A DNA stretch of 64,000 nucleotides, taken from JACKAF01 sp041391485 (GTDB taxonomy: Bacteria > Bdellovibrionota > FAC87 > UBA2466 > JACKAF01). The translations under genes were made by a program, and so were the position numbers. Below are positions 56,745 to 64,000 of the stretch, in pieces (the stretch's first letter is position 1; each line of letters starts with the position of its first letter). Below the pieces are notes generated by a model that worked only from the letters and a program-made list of their open reading frames with translations, did not search any database and was not told the origin of the DNA. The stretch spans positions 7,050 to 71,049 of the forward strand of contig JAWKNY010000019.1 in NCBI GenBank assembly GCA_041391485.1. The letters are read 5' to 3'.

Positions 56745-58115
56745 TTGTTCAGGCAGAAGCTTACCGAGCAAAAGGCTGTTGCGCTTAAACCCTTCGCCCT
56801 CCGCATCCGGGACGGTTATCTCATTGGTCTGGCGCTAGAGCCCGATGCCGGAGCCCCGTGCGCCAACTGCGTGGAGAGTTGGCTCCACGACCGCAACATC
56901 CGCTGCAAGCCCGCTGATCTTGAGTCGCTTAAAGGGGAGGCCAAGGCTGCCCTGAACAAGGCCGTTCATTTGAACTCGGCCCACACGTTTTTTGAAATCA
57001 TGGACAACGGCCAGAAAAACAAACTCGAGTGCATCGTCTTCCCGCACCCTCGCTGCCTTTGTCGCAAAGAGAAATACTGTCCCCCGGTGGTCCCCAAGAA
57101 AGGGGCGCCCAATAACTTGGCGTTCTCGCCCATCTTCCAGCTGAAGAGCGTGCGCTACGGCACCCCAAACGGGAACCTTTGGTTCTTTACCGCCATGGGG
57201 CAAGCGCCCCTCACGATGAAAATCGTGGCCGCCCACGCCGCTGCTTCGGATAAGGATCAGGCCCGCCGAGCGGTTATCGATCTTTGGTTAAAAAAGTCAG
57301 CGCTTCTGGAGTTGGATCTGAGGTTGCGATCCGGAGAGACCTTCCGCGCATGGAACCTCAAAACACAAGACGAGGAGCTAGTCGCCAGCGAAGAGGAATT
57401 GGACACAAGTTCGCGGTGGATTGGAGCTGGGGCCAGCGAAGAGGAAGCGACGGTCGAGGCTCTCTGCCAATGGGCCAAGCAGCAAACCTTGGAAGAGTAT
57501 TCAAATCTTGGAAAATCTCCCATGCTGGTTGTCGGAGCCAACAACTGGCTGCGCGGGAAAGTTCCGTTTTTTCTTATCCAGCAGTACGATCTGTACCCGC
57601 TCTTCTACCCCAACAAGAGCGCCGCTTGGGTCGTCGGGCTGGCTGCTTTTTCTCGCTTATCCAGCGAGGAAAAACCAGTGTTTGCCTTTGGCGCGGATGG
57701 CAACATAGGGAACGCCCTCGACAAAGCCATTTTTCAGATCCTGGAGCACTGCCGCCCCGTGGACTGGCGCAAACGATCCGCCATCGTCGACGACAAGAAG
57801 AAAAAAGAAAAGGCAGCCAAGCTCAACCTTTGGTGGACGAACTGGATTTACCGCTGCCCCAAGATAAGCCTGAAGGATGTCTTGCAGTTGGAACCGACCA
57901 AAGCCACGCCCGGAGCCTGGCAAAGTTGCTTGCGCGAATACGGAGTCTCCATGTCGGCAGTCAATATCAACAGCTTGCTTTTGCCGGCCTCCTTGCGCTC
58001 TTTGGTGAAGCTCAATATTCGCACTGAGGGAGACAAGAGCTACACCCGAGCCGCCAATGTTCGTGGAATCGGGACGTGGTCGACGCTGCGCCGGGGAGTG
58101 GATCCTTTGGCCTAG
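56745..58115 (+). CDS. Degenerate YcaO/TOMM-cyclodehydratase-like protein
   Basis: 456 residues from a TTG at 56745, with AGGAG upstream. Near the N-terminus GAPCANCVESWLHDR and later HPRCLCRKEKYCPP form a Cys-rich zinc-type tetrad, as in the docking part of thiazole/oxazole peptide cyclodehydratases. The rest follows the YcaO order: LAFSPIFQLKSVRYG, WIGAGASEEEATVEALCQWA and ADGNIGNALDKAIFQILEHC. Several ATP-binding acidic residues and the proline-rich C-terminus are missing. No precursor peptide, dehydrogenase or exporter is adjacent. The assignment rests on pattern and could be wrong. Confidence 0.6.
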   Translation: MFRQKLTEQKAVALKPFALRIRDGYLIGLALEPDAGAPCANCVESWLHDRNIRCKPADLESLKGEAKAALNKAVHLNSAHTFFEIMDNGQKNKLECIVFPHPRCLCRKEKYCPPVVPKKGAPNNLAFSPIFQLKSVRYGTPNGNLWFFTAMGQAPLTMKIVAAHAAASDKDQARRAVIDLWLKKSALLELDLRLRSGETFRAWNLKTQDEELVASEEELDTSSRWIGAGASEEEATVEALCQWAKQQTLEEYSNLGKSPMLVVGANNWLRGKVPFFLIQQYDLYPLFYPNKSAAWVVGLAAFSRLSSEEKPVFAFGADGNIGNALDKAIFQILEHCRPVDWRKRSAIVDDKKKKEKAAKLNLWWTNWIYRCPKISLKDVLQLEPTKATPGAWQSCLREYGVSMSAVNINSLLLPASLRSLVKLNIRTEGDKSYTRAANVRGIGTWSTLRRGVDPLA

Positions 58116-59320
58116 GTGGGCGAGAAAAAGGCCGTCTGCGCTTTATGAAGCTGTGCGGGCGCTTCGGGAGCAAAGCACTTCTGCAAAGCCAAATCCAGCT
58201 CGCCTCGGACCGCCGAGCGGGTAAACTTTTTGAGAACATCCTCTCTCGCGCGCGCTCCTGTTTTGTGAACGAGCGCGCGGTTGCCTACGAGTTGACCGAG
58301 TGTGAGGGCTAAGGCGGACACGGAGTCTGGCTCCACGAGCCAGCCGGTTTGTCCGTCCTCGACGATATCCATGACGCCCCCGCAGCGGTAAGCCAGCGAA
58401 GGAACGCCGAACGCCGCGGCCTCCGCGTACACGATCCCAAAACCTTCCCCTCGCCATTCGCCATCCCAGGTGCCAAAACGCGAAGGCATGAGATAAAGAT
58501 CACTCTCCCTGTAGAGTTGAGCCAACTGATCGCGCGTCCCTACGGCCGGAAGAAAACGCACGCGGTCTTCAAGCCCAAGTGAAACGGCCAGACGCTCCAG
58601 CCGCGATCGATCCTCACCGTCCCCCACGATGGTAAAACGAAAGCCTAGCTTTGGATCTTCATGGCGGAGTTGACTGAGTGCCTGCAGCGCGTGGTCCTGG
58701 CCTTTATACTGTTCCTTGGGATCCAAGCGCGCGATGCAAAGCATCTCAAACCGGCCCGATTCCCTCGGAATGCTAGCGTGAACCGTTTCAAAGCCTTCGT
58801 AAATTCTGGGGTGGATGATGTGAATGCGACTGGGAGAATAGCCGCGTCGAACCAGAATAGATTTTGTCCAATCGCTGATAGAAAAAAGATGGCTAGCGCG
58901 ACGTAGACTCCACTCGTCCTGCGGCCAGAGATCGCCCCAAGCGTCGGTGCCGTACACGACGACCGCGTAAGGAACCCCGTGGAGTCGGGAGAGTGTGTAT
59001 CCGAGCGGCGCCAAGGCCACGTGCGAACAGAGGATCAAATCCGTTGGTTCTTGTTTCAGCAGGCGCTTGGCGGCCGCAAACAGGGGTAAGGGCAAGCGGT
59101 TGCAAAGCTTGGAAAAAAGCGGAGACTCGGGGTACGGCACAAACCTGAATTGGTAGGAGGTGGGTTCGCTTCGGACCGGGCCCGTCGACGGAATTAGACT
59201 GACGAAACTCTCGTCACCCAGAAGCTCACTGGAAAGCGCGCAGAGATCATGCAGGTAATACTGCACACCACCGTAGCGCGCAAAAATGGAGTCATGCTGC
59301 AAGAGGAGTAATCGACTCAC
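58112..59320 (-). CDS. GT4-family (group 1) glycosyltransferase
   Basis: 402 residues with a GT-B fold. The N-terminal domain has FARYGGVQYYLHDL, and the C-terminal domain has LCIARLDPKEQYKGQDHALQ and the nucleotide-sugar site GFGIVYAEAAAFGVPSLAYR (E-x7-E). The protein is cytoplasmic. It probably adds a hexose to an envelope glycan. It overlaps the convergent YcaO-like gene by 4 nt. Confidence 0.92.
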   Translation of the reverse strand: MSRLLLLQHDSIFARYGGVQYYLHDLCALSSELLGDESFVSLIPSTGPVRSEPTSYQFRFVPYPESPLFSKLCNRLPLPLFAAAKRLLKQEPTDLILCSHVALAPLGYTLSRLHGVPYAVVVYGTDAWGDLWPQDEWSLRRASHLFSISDWTKSILVRRGYSPSRIHIIHPRIYEGFETVHASIPRESGRFEMLCIARLDPKEQYKGQDHALQALSQLRHEDPKLGFRFTIVGDGEDRSRLERLAVSLGLEDRVRFLPAVGTRDQLAQLYRESDLYLMPSRFGTWDGEWRGEGFGIVYAEAAAFGVPSLAYRCGGVMDIVEDGQTGWLVEPDSVSALALTLGQLVGNRALVHKTGARAREDVLKKFTRSAVRGELDLALQKCFAPEAPAQLHKAQTAFFSPT

Positions 59321-59340
59321 CCTGCCAGTATAGCAAAGGC

Positions 59341-59625
59341 CTAGGTGTGGTACACGGTGTGGCGCGGACGGCCCGCCAAAACCTGCTCTTTTCCCCAGTT
59401 CGTAACCTTGGCAAAAGCCTCTGAGGCCACAAAATCTTTAAACGCCGCTTCATCATTCCATTCAGAAACGATGAGGTAAGTGCGCGGGGTGCTTACGTTC
59501 CGGTACAAGTCCGTCTTGCTATGGCCGGTGCCGCCTTCCATGGCCTTGAGGACTTGGGCAAAGGCCCGTTCAAAAACCGGCTCCTTACCTTCCAATACTT
59601 CGTAGTTCATTCCAATAGTAACCAT
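59341..59625 (-). CDS. Antibiotic biosynthesis monooxygenase (ABM) domain protein
   Basis: 94 residues, one ferredoxin-like ABM domain: MNYEVLEGKEPVFERAF, then TYLIVSEWNDEAAFKDFVAS. Members include haem-degrading and small oxygenases as well as proteins with no known activity. The YLIVSEW block matches the usual core. It is probably co-transcribed with the GT4 gene 20 nt downstream. Confidence 0.8.
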   Translation of the reverse strand: MVTIGMNYEVLEGKEPVFERAFAQVLKAMEGGTGHSKTDLYRNVSTPRTYLIVSEWNDEAAFKDFVASEAFAKVTNWGKEQVLAGRPRHTVYHT

Positions 59626-59733
59626 GGCAACGTCTTACCTGACGCCCCGACCCAAGGCAAACCCTTCGTAAACTAAACGGGGCCTGTAGGAGAAGTTCAC
59701 TTTTTGCAGTTGGTTGCGCGTCGCATCGCAAAG

Positions 59734-59739
59734 TATAAT
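59734..59739 (+). promoter_or_regulatory. -10 box very close to the start codon of the HAMP protein gene
   Basis: A perfect TATAAT ends 9 nt before the ATG at 59749, and no ribosome-binding sequence lies between. If used, transcription would begin about 2-4 nt before the ATG and give a nearly leaderless mRNA. No strong -35 box is visible at 17 nt. Confidence 0.4.
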
Positions 59740-59748
59740 TAAATACAA

Positions 59749-60204
59749 ATGGATAATCGGCGCAAGATAGTAAACTATTTCATCGAACCCGGCTTTCAAG
59801 TTCGTTACCTGGCTTTTCTTATTGGTAGCAGCTTCATTCCGATTCTAGTTACTGCCGCCATCATTTCGTACTTTTTGCGACAGAACTACCTGTTGCTCGT
59901 AAACTACGCTGCCTTGGACCCTGACATCACCTCCCTCCTAATGTGGGAGCTGAAGTTTTTGATCGCCATCATCGGCGTCACCTTCTTTTGCTTTTTCGCG
60001 GCGATCACCGTCTTGGGAATTGTTTTCTCCCATCGGATCGCGGGTGTAATTTATAAGACGCGCAAGACCTGCAAAGAAATCTCATCAGGTAGCGAGATCG
60101 AACTGAAGTTTAGAGATAAAGACGAGTTTCAAGACTTAGCAGACGACTTCAATGCGATGCTCAAGACACTACGAAATAAAAGTGGTGCCGTCCGAGCTAG
60201 CTAG
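59749..60204 (+). CDS. Two-helix membrane protein ending in a HAMP domain
   Basis: 151 residues. Two membrane helices (around 20-42 and 70-95) flank a short periplasmic loop. A HAMP domain follows (VIYKTRKTCKEISSGSEIEL, then DEFQDLADDFNAMLKTL) and the protein ends there. There is no kinase, MCP or cyclase output. It may signal by pairing with another protein. It heads a run of four envelope genes. Confidence 0.82.
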   Translation: MDNRRKIVNYFIEPGFQVRYLAFLIGSSFIPILVTAAIISYFLRQNYLLLVNYAALDPDITSLLMWELKFLIAIIGVTFFCFFAAITVLGIVFSHRIAGVIYKTRKTCKEISSGSEIELKFRDKDEFQDLADDFNAMLKTLRNKSGAVRAS

Positions 60205-60226
60205 GTTTTACGAAAGCCCCCCCAAC

Positions 60227-60631
60227 ATGAAAACCATTACCGGCGTTTTTGCTCTATTCCTATTTCTATCTGCACCCTCGCACGCTGAAGACTCCAACTG
60301 CGCCAATATCCATTCCGCCGTTCAGATAGCGATCATACAAAAAGAGAACCTCGCGAAAAAACTGTCCGAACTTGAAGACAAGTTTAAGGAACACTTGGAG
60401 CGCGACATCGACGCCCAAGCAGAAGGGCTATTAGAAAGTTTCCATAGAAACGAAGCCAAGAAGGTCTACTTCGCAAAGAAAAAACTAGGCCGCGCGATTG
60501 AGAAAAAGAGTGAAAACATCACATCGATGAGCGCGTACTACTGCAAATCCTGCAAAAAGAGCGAAGCCAGCAACGAGGAATTTTGCAAAATCTGTCCCAG
60601 CAATTCTGAGTGCGAGGCAGCCGACCTATGA
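60227..60631 (+). CDS. Secreted Cys-rich protein of unknown function
   Basis: 134 residues from the ATG at 60227. A signal peptide (ITGVFALFLFLSAPSHA) is followed by a helical, charged body (KKLSELEDKFKEHLERDI) and a Cys-rich C-terminus (YYCKSCKKSEASNEEFCKIC, then SECE) with six cysteines. The pattern suggests disulfides or a metal knuckle in the periplasm. Its stop overlaps the next start (ATGA). Confidence 0.78.
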   Translation: MKTITGVFALFLFLSAPSHAEDSNCANIHSAVQIAIIQKENLAKKLSELEDKFKEHLERDIDAQAEGLLESFHRNEAKKVYFAKKKLGRAIEKKSENITSMSAYYCKSCKKSEASNEEFCKICPSNSECEAADL

Positions 60632-61257
60632 AAGCCCTTTTGACGTTAATGCTGCTCGTACTGCTCAGCGCACCTTCTTTTGCGCGATCGCGAGACCGCA
60701 AACCCGCCGCCGACGTTGAGCAACGGCTTGCGAAGATTGAAGACACCTTGGAGCGCATGGAAGGGGAGATGGAGATCCTAAAGACCCAGTCTCGCCTCGT
60801 GATCCGCCGCACGACCGTCAGTTTTCTCAACGCCTGGTACCTGAAGGGGAACCTGTCGATCCTGGTTCCCCGCAGCTCGGGTTTCACCAGTACTACGGAT
60901 ACGGGTCTAGGGGCCCACATAGGCATCGGAAAATACTTCGGGCGCAACCACGTCTTTGACCTTTCTATCGACTGGGATCTCTACCCGGCGGCCACGCTGA
61001 GGTACCGGCTGGAGTTTCACAACAATGCGCCGACCATCTCCCTAGCCCCGGTAATCGGCGTAAAGCAAAAACTCTTGAACGTGCGCCCGTTCGATAATTT
61101 CATCGGCAACCCCAATGAAGTAAAACCTACATTTTTTGTCGTCGGCGCTTACCTAGGCGTCCCCATGAGCAAATCGGTGCTCAGCGCAGAATTCAACGCT
61201 CTCATCAACGGCCAGATCATTCTTACCGTGACGGCCGGTGTTCATTTCTTCCTATGA
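60628..61257 (+). CDS. Probable outer-membrane beta-barrel protein with N-terminal coiled coil
   Basis: 209 residues from the ATG at 60628. Signal peptide (LLTLMLLVLLSAPSFA), a short coiled coil (VEQRLAKIEDTLERMEGEME), then alternating hydrophobic strands (GLGAHIGIGKYF, HVFDLSIDWDLYP) and an aromatic last strand ending VHFFL. This is the form of a small 8-strand barrel. Coupled by ATGA to both neighbours. Confidence 0.75.
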   Translation: MKALLTLMLLVLLSAPSFARSRDRKPAADVEQRLAKIEDTLERMEGEMEILKTQSRLVIRRTTVSFLNAWYLKGNLSILVPRSSGFTSTTDTGLGAHIGIGKYFGRNHVFDLSIDWDLYPAATLRYRLEFHNNAPTISLAPVIGVKQKLLNVRPFDNFIGNPNEVKPTFFVVGAYLGVPMSKSVLSAEFNALINGQIILTVTAGVHFFL

Positions 61258-62254
61258 AAAATCTTACGCTTGCGATCTGTCTCTTCTGTTGCAGCACCCT
61301 TCTGGCCACCAGAGAGGATCCCTTCAAAAAGGGACTTCACACCCTGGATCCAAAATTCCTCAAAAACTTTCACCCTCCGATGGCACTTCCCCCCGTCGCG
61401 CCCGACGAAAAGGCTACACTGGAAAAGGCCTGGGACGCGGCCAAACAGCATTTCATCGAAATCATGGAGCTAGGAGGCGAATCCAGCTTAGGCATAAGGT
61501 TGGGGAAGAAAGAAAAACGCACCAGCCAGGAAGAAGCGCTTTTCCAGACTTACAACAAACTAAAAGCAAAGGGTGACCGACCCAAAGATCTCGATCGATT
61601 GGCTAAGGAACTGTACTACCTCCACACGCTAGAGATTGCGGCATCGTACGAGTACCTGCGGCCCATCGTCGCCGCGCCCCTAATCGAACAACTCATCAAG
61701 GCGAACCGCGAAAACCTGCCGGGGATGATAAAAGGCAAGCTCTTGGGAGATTTTAAAAGACTCATCCAAACCCGAGCACAGCCGAACTGAAGGACATCGA
61801 CAAAGAAGCGGAGGCCCTCGCCATCAAGTTGGCTCCTGACTATGACAAGCAGATGGAGTCCCAAGCTCTAAAGCTGGCCGACAATTACATCATGGAACTG
61901 CTTTACGGGTTAACCGATCCGGTCACGATGGAAAAGAACAAGGCCCTACCCGGAGTGGGGAAAAAAGTGAAGCTAGAGGCCGGGCGCACGAAAGCGCTCA
62001 TCTCAGTGTACAAAGACATCAAGCACCCGTTCTTGAAGGAGAAATCTGCAATCTTCAGAAAACTGTTCGGCGAACCCCCTGCCATCGAACTGTCGGATGC
62101 GGAAAAGAAGCTGCCGAAGGCCGAACAAGACAAAATCCTCTCGGACAAGCGTGTAAAGCGAAGTACCAATCTGCGGGACGAACGGATCGAAGCGCTTAGC
62201 ACCAACTTCGACGAACTTCTCAAAGAGACCGGACTCTTTGTGGCCCCCAAGTAG
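61254..62254 (+). CDS. Secreted helical protein of unknown function, frameshifted once
   Basis: About 333 residues when joined. Signal peptide (NLTLAICLFCCSTLLA), then a mostly helical charged protein. The first frame stops at 61790 after TRAQPN. One missing base near 61775-61783 would continue it as AELKDIDKEAEALAIKLAPD, which runs into the second frame to 62254. No family recognised. It is the last gene of the envelope cluster and abuts the convergent phospholipase-like gene. Confidence 0.75.
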
Positions 62255-63325
62255 CTACAACGACTGCACCAAATAGCGCGTCAGCTTTCCTAGCGCTTCC
62301 ATCAAATTCTCACTGATCTCACGCAATCGGCCCGCTCGATCGCCGAGCTGCACGCCCTGCCACCACGTTTCCGTACCGATCTCCTCCTTCGGTTTGCGAC
62401 CCGGCTGGTGCCCCGGTTTGGGCAATACCTGCATTAGACGGTCCGCCAGGGCGGAGGCATTGGAAGCGGCGAAGGGCACCACCTCATCCATGAGATACGC
62501 GTCGATCGGTAAATGTGGATTCTCAGGCAGTGAACCCTGTGCGAGTATTTCCTTGAGCTTCGGGTCGCGTTCGAGCTCGTGGGTCACCCAGGCTTCATAA
62601 CCCAAATGGTAGTAAGCAATTTGATCGGCTGTCGCTTCCACGTCGATGCTCGGTATCACCCACCATTTCAGTTTGAACTCAATGAAACTTTTTGAGGGTG
62701 TTTGGCGGGAGTGAAAAGGCTGAAACAGATCCTGTACATAATGCAGCGACCAAGCCAAAAACCTATACGACCAATAGTCCGCTCCGGCCCGCTTCATAGC
62801 CTGAGCCAGGTCCCAATAGATTTGCGCCCGGGACGGGGCTTCACCAATCGCGTGCTGAGGGATCTGAAAACTCCCGATCGGTTCCCACCAATTTAACTTT
62901 CCTGGGAAGTACATGTGCCTAAAACCCTGACTCCCCAGCCCCGTCTTCTGACTAATGTAAGGGGTGTCTTCCGTCCAAAGTTCCGGATACTGATCCGACT
63001 CAAAAAGATTCTGATCCGCACCCCAGTCGGGTTCATCGGAATACATAGAAAGAATCGACTTCACAAAGACGCCAACGCCGAGGCTTTCTTCTAGCTTGTT
63101 TTCAAAAATGTAATGAGTGTTCAGTTTTAGATGGCGAACAAGCCCTTCGGTATCGCGCACGGACAAACCCGTACCGGAGCGTTGCAGTGCGGAATCCAAC
63201 GGTTCGTAAAGGGCCGTGGCGTCCCCCAGGCTGAGGCCTCGTAAAGAAGCTTCGGTAAGCCAGTCGTGGTGATCCCAACCACAAGATGCGGTCGACAAGA
63301 AAAAGAACAAAAGCGCTAGTCTCAT
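62255..63325 (-). CDS. Zinc-dependent phospholipase C / S1-P1 nuclease-like lipoprotein
   Basis: 356 residues. The signal peptide ends FFFLSTASC, so the mature protein begins at or next to C-G-W-D-H-H-D-W. An N-terminal Trp and nearby His are zinc ligands in this fold. The helix WSLHYVQDLFQPFHS supplies the H-x3-D and later His ligands, and NTHYIF adds another. Substrate could be phospholipid or nucleic acid. If lipidated, it would sit in the outer membrane, which would be unusual for a secreted PLC. Confidence 0.72.
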   Translation of the reverse strand: MRLALLFFFLSTASCGWDHHDWLTEASLRGLSLGDATALYEPLDSALQRSGTGLSVRDTEGLVRHLKLNTHYIFENKLEESLGVGVFVKSILSMYSDEPDWGADQNLFESDQYPELWTEDTPYISQKTGLGSQGFRHMYFPGKLNWWEPIGSFQIPQHAIGEAPSRAQIYWDLAQAMKRAGADYWSYRFLAWSLHYVQDLFQPFHSRQTPSKSFIEFKLKWWVIPSIDVEATADQIAYYHLGYEAWVTHELERDPKLKEILAQGSLPENPHLPIDAYLMDEVVPFAASNASALADRLMQVLPKPGHQPGRKPKEEIGTETWWQGVQLGDRAGRLREISENLMEALGKLTRYLVQSL

Positions 63326-63391
63326 TACCGACAGACTCTACCTGATTCTGTGCGGTGGACAAGCCTTTAGCTTTTTGTTACTGCTGGGCGG

Positions 63392-64000
63392 ATGTTTGAC
63401 GCAAAATACCCGGAACCGGATCCGAATAAAAAGCCCGCCAAAGAGGTATGGGAAGCCCGTTATGCAGGCGACAGTTACCTTTTTGGAAAGGAACCTTCAG
63501 CATTCTTGAAAAGCTACGTTGGAAGCCTGCGAAAAGGGAAAGCCTTCGACATCGCAATGGGTGAAGGGCGCAACGCCGTCTTTTTGGCTCAGCAAGGGTT
63601 CCAGGTCGCGGGTTTGGATTGTTCCCCCGCTGCAGTTGAAAAGGCAAAGAAACTTGCTGCCGAGAAGAATACCGAGATAGATGCTAAGGCCCAGAACTTG
63701 GATTTCTTTCTGATGCCGCTCATGGGTTACGACACTGTGATCATGACTTACTTTCGCCCGCTTTCCCGATTTTTCAATGAAGTGCGACGCGGTCTGGTAA
63801 CGGGCGGGACATTTTTGCTTGAGGCCTACACCACCGAACACTACAAGAAGCAGTCACCGCCCAATCCCATTCTGGACTATGAAGAGTGTTATCACCCGAA
63901 CGAGGTACTAAAACACCTCAAAGACCTGCGCGTTCTTTACTACAAAGAAATGCAGGAAGGGAATCAGCACCTCGTCCAGGTAATTGCGCAGAAAGTGAAC
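63392..64000 (+). CDS. SAM-dependent methyltransferase, TehB-like (runs off the window)
   Basis: 203 codons with no stop before the window end, so only the last few residues are probably missing. The start is the ATG at 63392, the only start codon after an in-frame TAG at 63368. Motif I is AFDIAMGEGRNAVFLAQQGF, followed by GLDCSPAAVEKAKKLA, and YDTVIMTYF is motif IV. TehB-type proteins methylate small thiols or metalloids; this one's substrate is unknown. Confidence 0.85.
   Translation, partial: MFDAKYPEPDPNKKPAKEVWEARYAGDSYLFGKEPSAFLKSYVGSLRKGKAFDIAMGEGRNAVFLAQQGFQVAGLDCSPAAVEKAKKLAAEKNTEIDAKAQNLDFFLMPLMGYDTVIMTYFRPLSRFFNEVRRGLVTGGTFLLEAYTTEHYKKQSPPNPILDYEECYHPNEVLKHLKDLRVLYYKEMQEGNQHLVQVIAQKVN

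Noticed and set aside
63340..63400. Lipoprotein signal (FSFLLLLGGC) just before the methyltransferase
   Set aside because: It is in a different frame from the methyltransferase, has no start codon in reach, and TehB-like enzymes are cytoplasmic.
1..64000. CRISPR arrays, integrases, phage genes, tRNA and rRNA genes
   Set aside because: No regularly spaced repeats, recombinase motifs or RNA gene signatures were seen in either strand.

Overview
The window comes from a Gram-negative bacterium of roughly 55% GC. Lipoproteins, a beta-barrel protein, an Mla lipid transporter, UDP-sugar enzymes and a string of delta-60/LamG surface proteins all point to an outer membrane. The gene mix (PdxST vitamin B6 synthesis, System II cytochrome c biogenesis, HD-GYP and PilZ c-di-GMP proteins, serine palmitoyltransferase-like ceramide genes, delta-60 repeats) fits Bdellovibrionota or another former delta-proteobacterial lineage. 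That placement is inference; there is no rRNA. I see no tRNA, rRNA, CRISPR array, integrase or transposase.

Layout. 0-4 kb: the end of a two-component pair, hemE, hemN and a divergent deacetylase-like gene in one overlapping run. 4-11 kb: a histone-like basic protein, a P5C dehydrogenase with a lipoprotein, rpoH, dedA, ogt, a rhomboid-like protein and pdxST. 11-18.5 kb: a pyrimidine operon pyrB-pyrC-carA-unknown-carB whose genes mostly overlap as ATGA. 18.5-25.4 kb: greA-recG-SDR, rarD and an HD-GYP protein. 25.4-31 kb: a large secreted delta-60 repeat protein and two LamG paralogs. 31-37.7 kb: a sigma-54 activator, mlaDFE with a lipoprotein, and a GT22-like mannosyltransferase. 37.7-38.1 kb: a hairpin-rich non-coding stretch. 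38.1-45 kb: a Ser/Thr kinase, then Mrp, DUF971, YgfZ, ResB and CcsA (Fe-S and cytochrome c maturation). 45-46.8 kb: a 1.8 kb segment bounded by perfect 42-bp inverted repeats and holding two decayed genes. 46.8-51.6 kb: recO, a flippase-like protein, UDP-glucose dehydrogenase, UDP-xylose synthase and a PilZ protein. 51.6-56.6 kb: a HAD phosphatase and TetR regulator divergent from a putative ceramide cluster (Spt-like, GNAT acyltransferase, epimerase-type reductase). 56.7-64 kb: a YcaO-like protein, a GT4 glycosyltransferase, a four-gene envelope cluster, a phospholipase C-like lipoprotein and the start of a methyltransferase.

One property of the sequence affects the whole reading. Many well conserved genes (pyrC, carB, mlaE, mrp, ccsA, the first lamG, the HAD gene, tetR, the spt-like gene, and the gene at 61.3 kb) carry single-base indels, usually one base lost from a short G, C or T run. 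This looks more like consensus error in a draft or metagenome assembly than mass gene decay. It means frameshifts here are weak evidence of real loss. The exception is the 45-46.8 kb segment, where in-frame nonsense codons also occur.
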